NCBI GenBank assembly: GCA_002711465.1
Contig: PARL01000026.1
Span: 17,165-24,176 of the forward strand
Source of the DNA: Fidelibacterota bacterium
GTDB taxonomy: Bacteria > Fidelibacterota > Marinisomatia > SCGC-AAA003-L08 > D37C17
Length of the DNA stretch: 7,012 nucleotides
Direction of reading: 5' to 3'
The notes under the pieces are model-generated. The model saw nothing but the letters and a program-made list of their open reading frames with translations. It had not been told where the DNA came from and did not search any database. Positions 1 through 6,946 of the stretch are shown piece by piece. Made by a program: the position numbers and the translations under genes. Each line of letters begins with the position of its first letter. Position 1 is the stretch's first letter.

Positions 1-200
1 TGCGGATGATATTTCATGCTATGTCCAATAATATTGGCAACTTTATGAAATCTATTGTCGTGCATTTCAAACATGGAATGAAGTATACGTCTCTGGACTG
101 GCTTTAAGCCATCTTCAAGTTTAGGGACCGCTCTTTCTAGTATTACATAAGAAGCATAATCTAAGTACCACTCTTCATAAAATTTATCTAAATATTTCAT
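1..200 (-). CDS. parC: DNA topoisomerase IV subunit A, N-terminal part (cut by window edge)
   Basis: This is the start of the DNA-cleaving subunit of a type IIA topoisomerase, which works with ParE to decatenate daughter chromosomes and relax supercoils. Only 66 codons are present before the left edge. The translation begins [20 protein letters not shown] and continues through [22 protein letters not shown] and [15 protein letters not shown], the hallmark opening of the GyrA/ParC family. The conserved HGD that normally follows and the catalytic tyrosine lie beyond the window. The short N-terminus and the VILERAVP / [15 protein letters not shown] wording match ParC of Bacteroidota as I recall it better than GyrA. 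The ATG overlaps the parE stop codon as ATGA, so translation is probably coupled and the subunits made in balance. The family is certain; ParC rather than GyrA is likely, because it is paired with a ParE-type partner. Confidence 0.93.
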   Translation of the reverse strand, partial: MKYLDKFYEEWYLDYASYVILERAVPKLEDGLKPVQRRILHSMFEMHDNRFHKVANIIGHSMKYHP

Positions 201-2059
201 TTGATATTACTTTCATTTATCATCTCTTCATGCTTTAAATTATTGATAATAAATTCTTGTCTTGACTGAGTATTTTTTCCCATGTAATAACTGACAACAT
301 CAGAAATATCAGATTCTTTATTAATTATAATCGGTTCTAATTTCATATCTTTACCAATAAACTCTTTAAACTCATAAGGTGATATCTCTCCAAGACCTTT
401 AAAGCGTGTTATTTCAGATGAATTGCCCAATTTATTTTTTGCAAAAATCATTTCATCATCAGAGTAACAGTAAATAGTTTCTTTTTTATTCCTAACTCTA
501 AATAGTGGAGTCTCTAATATAAATAAATGACCTTTTTTAATCAATTCTGGAAAAAATTGTATGAAAAAAGTTATCAAAAGAAGTCTAATGTGCATGCCAT
601 CTACATCTGCATCAGTTGCAATTACAACTTTGTTGTAACGAAGTCCTTCAATACCATTTTCAATATTTAAGGCATGTTGTAAAAGATTAAATTCTTCATT
701 TTCGTAAACAACTTTCTTTTTCATACCAAGCGTATTTAACGGTTTGCCTCTTAAACTAAAAACTGCCTGAGTCATTACATTTCTCACTTTTGTTATTGAT
801 CCACTTGCAGAATCTCCCTCTGTTATAAATATAGTTGAGTCTTTTGATTCTAAAGTATCTTTTTTATCATTAAAATGAAATTTGCAATCTCTAAGTTTTT
901 TATTGTGCAGATTTGCTTTTTTACTTCTTTTCGCTGCAATTTTTCTAATGCCTGCTAATTCTTTTCTTTCTTTCTCAGACTGTAAAATTCTTTGATATAA
1001 GGATTCAGCTGTATCTGGATTTTTGTGTAAAAAATTATCTAATTCATTTTTTATAAAATCATTAAAAGCAACTCTAATTGTAGGTCCTTCAGGTCCCATA
1101 TCAAGTGAGCCTAATTTTGTTTTTGTTTGTGATTCAAATATAGGATTTTGAACTTTTATACTTATAGCAGCTACAATTGATGCTCTAATATCTACTGCAT
1201 CTAAATCTTTTTTAAAAAAATCTCTGATTGTTTTTGTCAAAGTTTCCTTGAAAGCAGTAAGGTGAGTGCCTCCTTGGACTGTATTTTGACCATTTACAAA
1301 TGTATAGTATTCCTCTCCATACTGGTTACTGTGTGTAAAAGACACTTCTATATCACCATTTTTTAAATGAATTATTGGATATTTAATTTTTTCTACATTT
1401 ACTTTTGACTCAAGTAAATCTCTTAAACCATTTTCTGAAAAATATCTTTTACTATTTAAATAAATCGATAAACCTGAGTTTAAATAAACATAATCTAATA
1501 TTCTTTCTTCTATATAATTGGTTTGAAATTCATAATTTCCAAAAATGTCTGTATCAGGTATAAATTCTATTTCAGTTCCATTAGTTGATGAATCTTTAAC
1601 CACATTAAAATCTTCAATAAGTTCACCTCTTGAGAAATCTACTTCTTTTTTTTGACCATCTCTAATTGAAAAAACTTTAAATGATTCAGATAATGCATTT
1701 ACTGCTTTTGTACCAACACCATTTAAACCTATTGATTTTTTAAATGCTTCTGAATCATATTTACCTCCTGTATTTATCTGAGAGACGCACTCTAAAACTT
1801 TTCCCAGCGGGATTCCTCTACCGTAGTCTCTAATAGTAACAGATTTATCTTTAATCTTTATATCAATTTTTTTTCCATAACCCATAACGAACTCATCAAT
1901 ACTGTTATCAATGATTTCTTTCAATAATACATATATACCGTCATCAGAAGATTTACCTGAACCCAATTTTCCAATATACATGCCAGGTCGTTGCCTTATG
2001 TGTTCTTTCCAATCTAATGATTTGATAGAACTTTCGTCATAAATAGGATTTTTACTCAT
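197..2059 (-). CDS. parE: DNA topoisomerase IV subunit B (ATPase subunit)
   Basis: This is the ATP-hydrolysing subunit of topoisomerase IV, which drives passage of one DNA duplex through another. It has 620 residues, the usual length for ParE and for GyrB without the gamma-proteobacterial insert. The GHKL ATPase domain comes first: RPGMYIG near 24-30, KEIIDNSID with the expected catalytic Glu48 and Asn52, DYGRGIP at 78-84, and the ATP lid [14 protein letters not shown] at 111-124. The transducer domain carries QTKTKL at 311-316, with the ATP-contacting lysine. The TOPRIM domain has EGDSASG at 414-420 (metal-binding Glu414) and the DADVDG motif at 483-488. RFKGLGEIS lies at 552-560 near the C-terminus. 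EGDSASG instead of the common EGDSAGG, together with [10 protein letters not shown] and [11 protein letters not shown], is the Bacteroidota ParE pattern as I recall it. All catalytic residues appear intact. No Shine-Dalgarno is visible before the ATG. The TGA stop overlaps the parC start. GyrB is the alternative but less likely. Confidence 0.95.
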   Translation of the reverse strand: MSKNPIYDESSIKSLDWKEHIRQRPGMYIGKLGSGKSSDDGIYVLLKEIIDNSIDEFVMGYGKKIDIKIKDKSVTIRDYGRGIPLGKVLECVSQINTGGKYDSEAFKKSIGLNGVGTKAVNALSESFKVFSIRDGQKKEVDFSRGELIEDFNVVKDSSTNGTEIEFIPDTDIFGNYEFQTNYIEERILDYVYLNSGLSIYLNSKRYFSENGLRDLLESKVNVEKIKYPIIHLKNGDIEVSFTHSNQYGEEYYTFVNGQNTVQGGTHLTAFKETLTKTIRDFFKKDLDAVDIRASIVAAISIKVQNPIFESQTKTKLGSLDMGPEGPTIRVAFNDFIKNELDNFLHKNPDTAESLYQRILQSEKERKELAGIRKIAAKRSKKANLHNKKLRDCKFHFNDKKDTLESKDSTIFITEGDSASGSITKVRNVMTQAVFSLRGKPLNTLGMKKKVVYENEEFNLLQHALNIENGIEGLRYNKVVIATDADVDGMHIRLLLITFFIQFFPELIKKGHLFILETPLFRVRNKKETIYCYSDDEMIFAKNKLGNSSEITRFKGLGEISPYEFKEFIGKDMKLEPIIINKESDISDVVSYYMGKNTQSRQEFIINNLKHEEMINESNIK

Positions 2060-2163
2060 TGTATTTTAGCGATTTAGGAATAGTGTAAAGTGAATATTGC
2101 TCAAAAACATACCTTTAATATAATACACCTTATAATAAATTCACGAGCAGATTTTTAATTTTT
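2060..2163 (-). promoter_or_regulatory. AT-rich spacer before parE, possible promoter region
   Basis: This 104-base gap between the nadK stop and the parE start is one of only two spacers here long enough for a full promoter. On the minus strand it holds several -10-like hexamers, best TATTAT at 2125-2120, but no convincing -35 at 16-18 bases upstream. In DNA this AT-rich such hexamers arise by chance. I see no stable hairpin followed by a T-run after nadK, so read-through from nadK into parE is also possible. A promoter is inferred from position only. Confidence 0.25.
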
Positions 2164-3045
2164 TTACCTTGAATTTCCTGACCAATGAAGTTTTTCTTTA
2201 AGAGTTTTTATATAACTATAATAAGGCATAAAAATAATTTTTGCACAAATACTTGCTTTGGATACAATGATTTTATCATTAATATTTAGATCTTTTCTAA
2301 TTTGGCCATCAATGGTTAAAGAGGCTCCAACGAATGATTTAGAAAACTCTATTTTAATTAAAGAGTCTTTTGGTAGTACAATTGGTCTTGCAGAAAGACT
2401 ATGTGACGAGATTGGTGTTATAGTTAAAACATCCAAATCCGAATGAACTATTGGACCTCCAGAAGATAATGAATAGGCAGTTGAACCTGTAGGAGTGCAT
2501 ATGATAATACCATCACCTTCATAATCATTAATATGTTCATTTTTATTAGAAACAATTGTTTTGAGAACCCTTCCTGAATTTCCATGATCAATTACAACAT
2601 CATTAAAACTATAAAAAACCTTATTTGGTTGTGATTCTTTGTGAATTTTAAGTAAAATTTTATTTTTAATTTCAAACTCATTAGCAACAAAATGATTGAG
2701 TGCTTTTTTTAGAGTTTCCTCTGTTGACATTGCTAAAAAACCAAGATTGCCAATATGAATGCCTAAAACAGGTATTTGTTTGCCTTCTAACTTTCTAATT
2801 GTAGATAGTATGGTTCCATCACCGCCAATACTGAAAACATAATCTGATTGACTTATGCAATTTTCAAAAGAATCTATTTCAATATTCGAATCAGACACTT
2901 TTAAACTCTTATCATTTAAAAAATCATCTGAAAGTAATAATTTAAAATTTTCATTTTTGGAAAAATAATCTGAAATTTTTGATATTATAGGAAAAAACTT
3001 ATTTTTTCTAAAGTTTCCTGTTAAAGTGATGGTTTTATTTTTCAT
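2164..3045 (-). CDS. nadK: NAD kinase
   Basis: NAD kinase phosphorylates NAD+ to NADP+ using ATP or polyphosphate and is the only known route to NADP in most bacteria; it is cytosolic and usually a homotetramer or dimer. The 293-residue length is typical of the family. The diagnostic GGDGT motif is at 74-78 (SIGGDGTIL), with its proposed catalytic aspartate at 76. GIHIGNLGFLA follows at 95-105. The family's NE/D motif appears as FNDVVIDHG (147-155), with Asp where many homologues have Glu. The conserved block DGIIICTPTGSTAYSLSSGG lies at 178-197. The C-terminus LKEKLHWSG resembles other FCB-group enzymes. The start codon lies inside the xseB coding end (11-base overlap, different frame) with no Shine-Dalgarno, so re-initiation by ribosomes finishing xseB is likely. 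Identification is firm. Confidence 0.96.
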   Translation of the reverse strand: MKNKTITLTGNFRKNKFFPIISKISDYFSKNENFKLLLSDDFLNDKSLKVSDSNIEIDSFENCISQSDYVFSIGGDGTILSTIRKLEGKQIPVLGIHIGNLGFLAMSTEETLKKALNHFVANEFEIKNKILLKIHKESQPNKVFYSFNDVVIDHGNSGRVLKTIVSNKNEHINDYEGDGIIICTPTGSTAYSLSSGGPIVHSDLDVLTITPISSHSLSARPIVLPKDSLIKIEFSKSFVGASLTIDGQIRKDLNINDKIIVSKASICAKIIFMPYYSYIKTLKEKLHWSGNSR

Positions 3046-3268
3046 AATTTGTTTCTATTATATCTCCGTTTTCATCTTTTATTAACTTTGTCATTCTTTG
3101 ATTTGCGTGATCTAATCTGGATTTGCAGATTTCTGTTAATCTATTTGCTTTTTCGTATAAATCTACCATCTCCTCTAATGGTGTTTGATCATTTTCTAAT
3201 TTGGATAATATTTGCTCCAACTCTTTTATGCCCTGTTCAAAAGTTATGTGATTTTCATTATCTATCAT
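3035..3268 (-). CDS. xseB: Exodeoxyribonuclease VII small subunit
   Basis: XseB is the small, helical subunit of exonuclease VII, which degrades single-stranded DNA from both ends into oligonucleotides; several XseB copies wrap the helical part of each XseA. The 77 residues match the family length (about 70-80). The family signature is clear: ITFEQGIKELEQILSKLEND (8-27), then the TPLEEMVDLYEKANRL loop and helix, then C(K/R)xRLDxAxQR as CKSRLDHANQRMTKL. The start sits 8 bases after the xseA stop. A Shine-Dalgarno, AAGGA, lies 5 bases before the ATG and is partly built from the xseA TAA stop codon. The 3' end overlaps nadK by 11 bases. Immediate adjacency to xseA supports the call. Confidence 0.95.
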   Translation of the reverse strand: MIDNENHITFEQGIKELEQILSKLENDQTPLEEMVDLYEKANRLTEICKSRLDHANQRMTKLIKDENGDIIETNYEK

Positions 3269-3276
3269 AATATTCC

Positions 3277-4545
3277 TTATTTTTTATAAACCTTTGTTTT
3301 TATTGTTCCATCTTTCAATTTTACATCTAATTTATCATTAGTATCAACTTGTTTAATAGATTTTATAAGCTGTCCATTTTTATAAATTATAGAATATCCC
3401 CTTTTTACAATGTTATCAGGATTTAAACTCTTCGCAAGATTTGAGAAATATATGAGTTTATCTTGATAGTTTGCTATTTGATAATTTATTTTTTGAACTA
3501 AAGTATCATCAATATTTTTTAATGATATCATTGATTGATTAATTTTATTTTTTATTTTTTCTATTGATATAGAATCTTTCATTCTGGTTAATTTATCATT
3601 ATGATTATTTAAAATATATTTAATTTTATGCAATCCATGTCTTTTCTCTACATTTTTCATGTAATCGATATTAGCATGAATTTTATTATTTATAATATTA
3701 AAAATTTTATCTGAGAAAAAATCTATATTCTGTAAACATTGGTCAACAGATGGAGCAATAATTTCTGCAGCAATCGAAGGTGTTCCTGCTCTCTTATCAG
3801 CAACATAGTCTGAAATAGTAATATCAGTTTCATGACCTACTGCTGAAATTATTGGTATTTTTGATTTATATATGCAATAGGCTAGTTGCTCATTATTAAA
3901 GCACCACAAATCCTCAAGAGAACCACCTCCTCTTGCAATGATTATAGTATCAATATAATTATTTTCATTATATAAATTAAAATCTTCTATTGCAGAAATC
4001 AATTCAGAAACAGCCTCATCCCCCTGCATTCTACAATCTCTTATTACCACATCTAGATATGGCGAATTTCTACTAATAACATTTAATATATCTTTTATAA
4101 CAGAACCAGATATTGATGTAATAATACCAATTTTTTTTGGATATTTTGGTAATGGTGTCTTTTTATCTTTATCAAATAAACCCTTTTTATGTAAATCTTT
4201 TTTTAAAGATTCAAATTTAGCCCATAAATCACCCTTACCTGATAATGATATACTATTAGCAATTAATTTTAGAGAGCCACCTTTAACCCAAAAAGAGGCT
4301 TTTCCTTTAACAAGCACCTCATCCCCTACTTTTGGATTAAAATTATTGATTTTTGATGCATAATAAAACATAGCACAAGGAAGCATGGCATTTTCATCCT
4401 TGATATTAAAATACATATGTCCATTTGGATTGACTGTTATTTGAGAAATTTCTCCTTTAACAGTTATATTTGAGAAATTAGACTCTACTAATTTGTTTAT
4501 GTGTGTATTTACCTCTGAGACGGTAAAAATAAATTGTTTTGTCAT
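3277..4545 (-). CDS. xseA: Exodeoxyribonuclease VII large subunit
   Basis: XseA is the catalytic subunit of exonuclease VII, acting on single-stranded DNA in mismatch repair and in removal of damaged or protein-linked ends. It has 422 residues, slightly shorter than the roughly 450 of E. coli. An N-terminal OB-fold DNA-binding domain covers about 1-100 (TVSEVNTHINKLVE, VKGEISQ, GHMYFNIKDE). The catalytic domain begins near 135 with KYPKKIGIITSISGSVIKDI and includes IIARGGGSLEDLW (202-214) and SAVGHETDITISDYVADKRA (234-253), holding the His238 and Asp241 expected to be essential. A long Lys/Asn-rich helical region (about 262-375) should bind XseB. The C-terminal block RGYSIIYKNGQLIKS follows at 382-396. 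No Shine-Dalgarno precedes the ATG. It lies 35 bases after the small basic gene, with xseB next, so both subunits are probably co-transcribed. Confidence 0.96.
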   Translation of the reverse strand: MTKQFIFTVSEVNTHINKLVESNFSNITVKGEISQITVNPNGHMYFNIKDENAMLPCAMFYYASKINNFNPKVGDEVLVKGKASFWVKGGSLKLIANSISLSGKGDLWAKFESLKKDLHKKGLFDKDKKTPLPKYPKKIGIITSISGSVIKDILNVISRNSPYLDVVIRDCRMQGDEAVSELISAIEDFNLYNENNYIDTIIIARGGGSLEDLWCFNNEQLAYCIYKSKIPIISAVGHETDITISDYVADKRAGTPSIAAEIIAPSVDQCLQNIDFFSDKIFNIINNKIHANIDYMKNVEKRHGLHKIKYILNNHNDKLTRMKDSISIEKIKNKINQSMISLKNIDDTLVQKINYQIANYQDKLIYFSNLAKSLNPDNIVKRGYSIIYKNGQLIKSIKQVDTNDKLDVKLKDGTIKTKVYKK

Positions 4546-4580
4546 GATATTTTAATTAAACAAAACTTAAGCACTAAAGA

Positions 4581-4670
4581 TTATTTTTTCTTGTGTCTAT
4601 TAGCTCTTAACCTTTTTTTTCTTTTGTGGGTATTCATTTTTTGTTTTTTTCTTTTTTTACCACAAGGCAT
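4581..4670 (-). CDS. 29-residue basic protein, AURKAIP1/COX24-like (bS22/mS38-type)
   Basis: This very short open frame encodes 29 residues beginning MPCGKKRKKQKMNTHKRKK and ending NRHKKK; 16 of 29 are Lys or Arg and two are His. The pattern GKKR-K-K-THKRKKRLR-NRHKKK is what I remember of small Bacteroidota proteins annotated AURKAIP1/COX24 domain (DUF1713). That family includes mycobacterial bS22 and mitochondrial mS38, which bind 16S/12S rRNA near the decoding centre, so a ribosomal role is likely but inferred. The gene has the strongest Shine-Dalgarno in the window: AAGGAG 8 bases before the ATG, sharing bases with the TAA stop of the HU gene. Codons are nearly all A-rich (AAA, AGA), so an automatic caller could miss it. 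Its place right after HU fits an arrangement I recall from Bacteroidota. An internal ATG at codon 12 would give a protein too short to match the family. Confidence 0.82.
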   Translation of the reverse strand: MPCGKKRKKQKMNTHKRKKRLRANRHKKK

Positions 4671-4685
4671 TAGCGATTCTCCTTA
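4671..4685 (-). promoter_or_regulatory. Strong Shine-Dalgarno fused to the HU stop codon
   Basis: On the minus strand the sequence runs TAAGGAGAATCGCTA and then ATG. The HU stop TAA supplies the first bases of AAGGAG, an excellent match to the 16S anti-Shine-Dalgarno, at 8-base spacing. This fixes the start of the 29-residue gene and suggests coupling to HU termination. Confidence 0.75.
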
Positions 4686-4976
4686 AAATCCTCTTAAAAG
4701 TGATTGGTTAACTTCTTTTTTTAATATTTTTGAAACTTTAAATGATGGAACAAACCTTTCTTTCAAAATAACTTTTTCATTGGTTGCCGGATTTCTTGCT
4801 TCTCTTGCATTTCTTTTTTTAACAACAAAACTTCCAAAACCTCTAATATCAACTCTTTTGTTTTTCTTTAATGATGAAGCTATAGAATTAATTATACCTT
4901 CTAAAACCGCTTCAGTTTCAACTTTTGTCAAACCTGTAGCGCTAGATACCTCATTAACTATATCTGCTTTTGTCAT
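4683..4976 (-). CDS. HU/IHF-family DNA-binding protein
   Basis: This is a small histone-like nucleoid protein that bends DNA as a dimer and supports chromosome compaction, replication and recombination. The 97 residues fit the family (90-100). It opens with MTKADIVNEVSSATGLTKVE and has the helical dimerisation part up to about 40. RGFGSFVVKKR (45-55) leads into the beta-arm with AREARNPATNE (57-67), whose proline is the usual DNA-intercalating residue. FVPSFKVSK (75-83) closes the arm. A short extra tail (NQSLLRGF) follows the normal end. The sequence alone does not separate HU from an IHF-like subunit, so no symbol is given. A Shine-Dalgarno AGAGGA lies 6 bases before the ATG. It heads the probable unit HU-small protein-xseA-xseB-nadK, after a 72-base spacer from mltD. 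Confidence 0.95.
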   Translation of the reverse strand: MTKADIVNEVSSATGLTKVETEAVLEGIINSIASSLKKNKRVDIRGFGSFVVKKRNAREARNPATNEKVILKERFVPSFKVSKILKKEVNQSLLRGF

Positions 4977-5048
4977 ATAAAATCCTCTAATTTATTTTAA
5001 TAAAAGATAGCAAATATCTATATAAACTAATCAAAAATACAATATATT
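4977..5048 (-). promoter_or_regulatory. Spacer before HU: possible promoter, small inverted repeat and Shine-Dalgarno
   Basis: This 72-base gap separates mltD from the HU gene. On the minus strand, TTG (5042-5040) and GATATTTG (5018-5011) are 21 bases apart, close to the Bacteroidota sigma-A pattern TTTG / TAnnTTTG with 19-21 spacing, with one mismatch in the -7 box. A conventional reading, TTGATT (5034-5029) with TATCTT 19 bases on, is weaker. A 5-base inverted repeat, AGATA-TTTGC-TATCT (5019-5005), overlaps the -7 box. It could be an operator half-site pair but is too weak for a terminator. AGAGGA (4988-4983) is the HU ribosome-binding site. The promoter is inferred; the Shine-Dalgarno is fairly clear. 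Confidence 0.35.
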
Positions 5049-6944
5049 TTAATTTTTAGTTTTAATAACAAGATCTTGACCAACTTTAATTAAATCACTT
5101 TTTAAGTTATTCCATTTACGAATGTCTGTTATTCTTACGCCAAATTTATAAGATATTTTACTCAGTGAATCACCATATCGTACTTTATAATTAATTGTCT
5201 TTTTAACGTTTGTATTAATTTTTTCATATTCATTGGCAGATATAAAAATAATAAGTTTTTTACCCACATAAATAACATTATCGTTTTCTCTAATACCATT
5301 CCATTTCTTTATCTTTTTGATTGAAGTTCTGTATTTGGATGCTATTTCACTTAAAGTATCTCCAGTTCTAACTGTGTGATATATTTTTGTTGTGTTAGAA
5401 GTGTTTATTAAAGACTTAACATATTCATCATAACCTTGAGTTGGAATTTGCAATTTTTGACCAGGCTGTAAATACTTTTTTGCACTTATCCTATTCATTG
5501 AAGTTATATCTTGTATTTTTACTTTATATCTTTTTGATATTAAAGATAAATTTTCACCTCTTTTTACAGTGTGTTCTACGATAAGCAAACTTCTAGTTGT
5601 TTCTTCATTAAGAAGCGCATAAAGTGAATCAAAATCATCATAATTTTTATTTGCTGGTAATCTTAATTGATAATAAGAACTGTCTTTTTTTGGCTGTATA
5701 ATACCTCTTTTTATCTCTGGATTATATATTTGTAATGTTTTTGGACTAACATTTGCAATTTCAGATATTTGATTAAAACTAAGTTGCTTATCTATGTTTT
5801 TGGTTATCCAAGTCATATCTGGTTCGCTATTTATTGTAAACCCATATTTTTCAGGGTTTTTATTAATTAAGAATATTGCTAAAATTTTAGGTACATAATT
5901 TCTGGTTTGACCTGGAAGTCTATTTAAGTCCCAAAAATTTGTAGAGTTAGATCTTTTAATTTCTTTTAAAACTCTTCCTGCTCCGCAATTATAAGCAGCA
6001 AATGCAAGATACCAATTTTCTCCATTTAAATCTTCAGGGTTTACTTTATCAAAAATAGCTTTTAAATCCTTCAAATATCTAGCAGCCGCATAAGTTGATT
6101 TAACAAAATCCATTCTTTCATCAATGAACCAGTTTTTTTCTAATCCATAAACTTTTCCTGTAGATGCAATAAATTGCCAAGGTCCTAATGCTTGAGCATA
6201 TGATAAAGCTACAGGATTTAATCCACTTTCAATTACAGAAATGTAAAATATCTCTGGTGGAACGCCTTCCTCTTCCAAAATTGGTAACATTATTTTTTTG
6301 AATTTATTGATTCTGTTTAACCACATTTGAACACCTTTTTTTGCTCCGTTACTACTAAAGTATTTAACATTAGTGGCAACTTTACTGTTGAAAGTTATTG
6401 GTATATGACCATCAATAAATTCAACTGTCTCGTCAACAAATTCGACATCTTCCAATTCTTGCTTATAAAAATATGCTTGAAGTTTTTCTTTGAAAAGAGC
6501 CATAGATAAAGGTGATTCTAATCTATTAATAGATACTGATTTATTTTGATAATAATCAATGCTAGCGTTTAAAATCATATTGTATTCAATTCTTTTGTAT
6601 TCATCATCCAGACTTAAGGAGTCTAAAAATTCAAAAGATGAAAATAATGATAGAAATTGAACCTCTGCTTCTGTTGTGTCAAGAGCTATATCATATGTGA
6701 TTGCATCAGCAAAAGTTAATTTTGACTCCATTAATTGTTCATAAAATATATCATTTGATTTTGAGGGAATGAAAAATGCTTTATTAAAGTCAAGAGTATC
6801 TAATGAATCATCTTTAATTAATGAGTCTTTCAATTGTGATTGAATAATAGAGGATGTTTCTAATATAGAATCTTTTTCTATACCTGTAACTAGTGAATCT
6901 ATATCTTGACTTAATATGAAAGAAAAAAATAAAATTAATATCAT
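5049..6944 (-). CDS. mltD: MltD-like lytic murein transglycosylase with three LysM domains
   Basis: This envelope enzyme would cleave the MurNAc-GlcNAc bond of peptidoglycan, forming 1,6-anhydro ends, in wall remodelling or growth. It has 631 residues. A hydrophobic N-terminus (residues 1-12, MILILFFSFILS then QD) looks like a signal peptide, though it has no Lys/Arg and no lipobox cysteine, unlike lipoprotein E. coli MltD. A long acidic, Asp-Ser-Leu-rich region follows to about 200. The SLT domain spans about 214-350: VPPEIFYISVIESGLNP with catalytic Glu239, ALGPWQFIASTGKVYGL, the AAYNCGAGRV motif (316-325) and TRNYVPKILA. A degenerate LysM-like stretch at 390-430 (NQISEIANVSPKTL, YNPEIKRG) is usual in MltD. 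Three clear LysM peptidoglycan-binding domains end the protein (456-500, 521-567, 584-628), with motifs RGENLSLIS, TGDTLSEIA and YGDSLSKIS. The start is 2 bases after the upstream gene's stop, without a Shine-Dalgarno. Confidence 0.93.
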   Translation of the reverse strand: MILILFFSFILSQDIDSLVTGIEKDSILETSSIIQSQLKDSLIKDDSLDTLDFNKAFFIPSKSNDIFYEQLMESKLTFADAITYDIALDTTEAEVQFLSLFSSFEFLDSLSLDDEYKRIEYNMILNASIDYYQNKSVSINRLESPLSMALFKEKLQAYFYKQELEDVEFVDETVEFIDGHIPITFNSKVATNVKYFSSNGAKKGVQMWLNRINKFKKIMLPILEEEGVPPEIFYISVIESGLNPVALSYAQALGPWQFIASTGKVYGLEKNWFIDERMDFVKSTYAAARYLKDLKAIFDKVNPEDLNGENWYLAFAAYNCGAGRVLKEIKRSNSTNFWDLNRLPGQTRNYVPKILAIFLINKNPEKYGFTINSEPDMTWITKNIDKQLSFNQISEIANVSPKTLQIYNPEIKRGIIQPKKDSSYYQLRLPANKNYDDFDSLYALLNEETTRSLLIVEHTVKRGENLSLISKRYKVKIQDITSMNRISAKKYLQPGQKLQIPTQGYDEYVKSLINTSNTTKIYHTVRTGDTLSEIASKYRTSIKKIKKWNGIRENDNVIYVGKKLIIFISANEYEKINTNVKKTINYKVRYGDSLSKISYKFGVRITDIRKWNNLKSDLIKVGQDLVIKTKN

Positions 6945-6946
6945 AT

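Noticed and set aside
197..2059. Annotation as gyrB
   Set aside because: The ParE-type wording ([33 protein letters not shown]) and the ATGA overlap with a ParC-like gene favour topoisomerase IV, though only a phylogeny would close the question.
2258..2446. Plus-strand open stretch inside nadK
   Set aside because: It lies wholly antisense to a well-conserved NAD kinase and its translation resembles no family I know; it is a shadow of AT-rich coding DNA. The same applies to the plus-strand stretches at 3049-3270, 4780-4980 and 6327-6509.
4551..4560. Perfect palindrome TTTAATTAAA upstream of xseA
   Set aside because: A 10-base all-AT palindrome is expected by chance at this base composition, and no second copy or flanking element supports a binding site.
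5005..5019. AGATA-TTTGC-TATCT hairpin as an mltD terminator
   Set aside because: The stem is only five base pairs with one G-C pair, and the downstream T-run is short and interrupted, so it is too weak for a rho-independent terminator.
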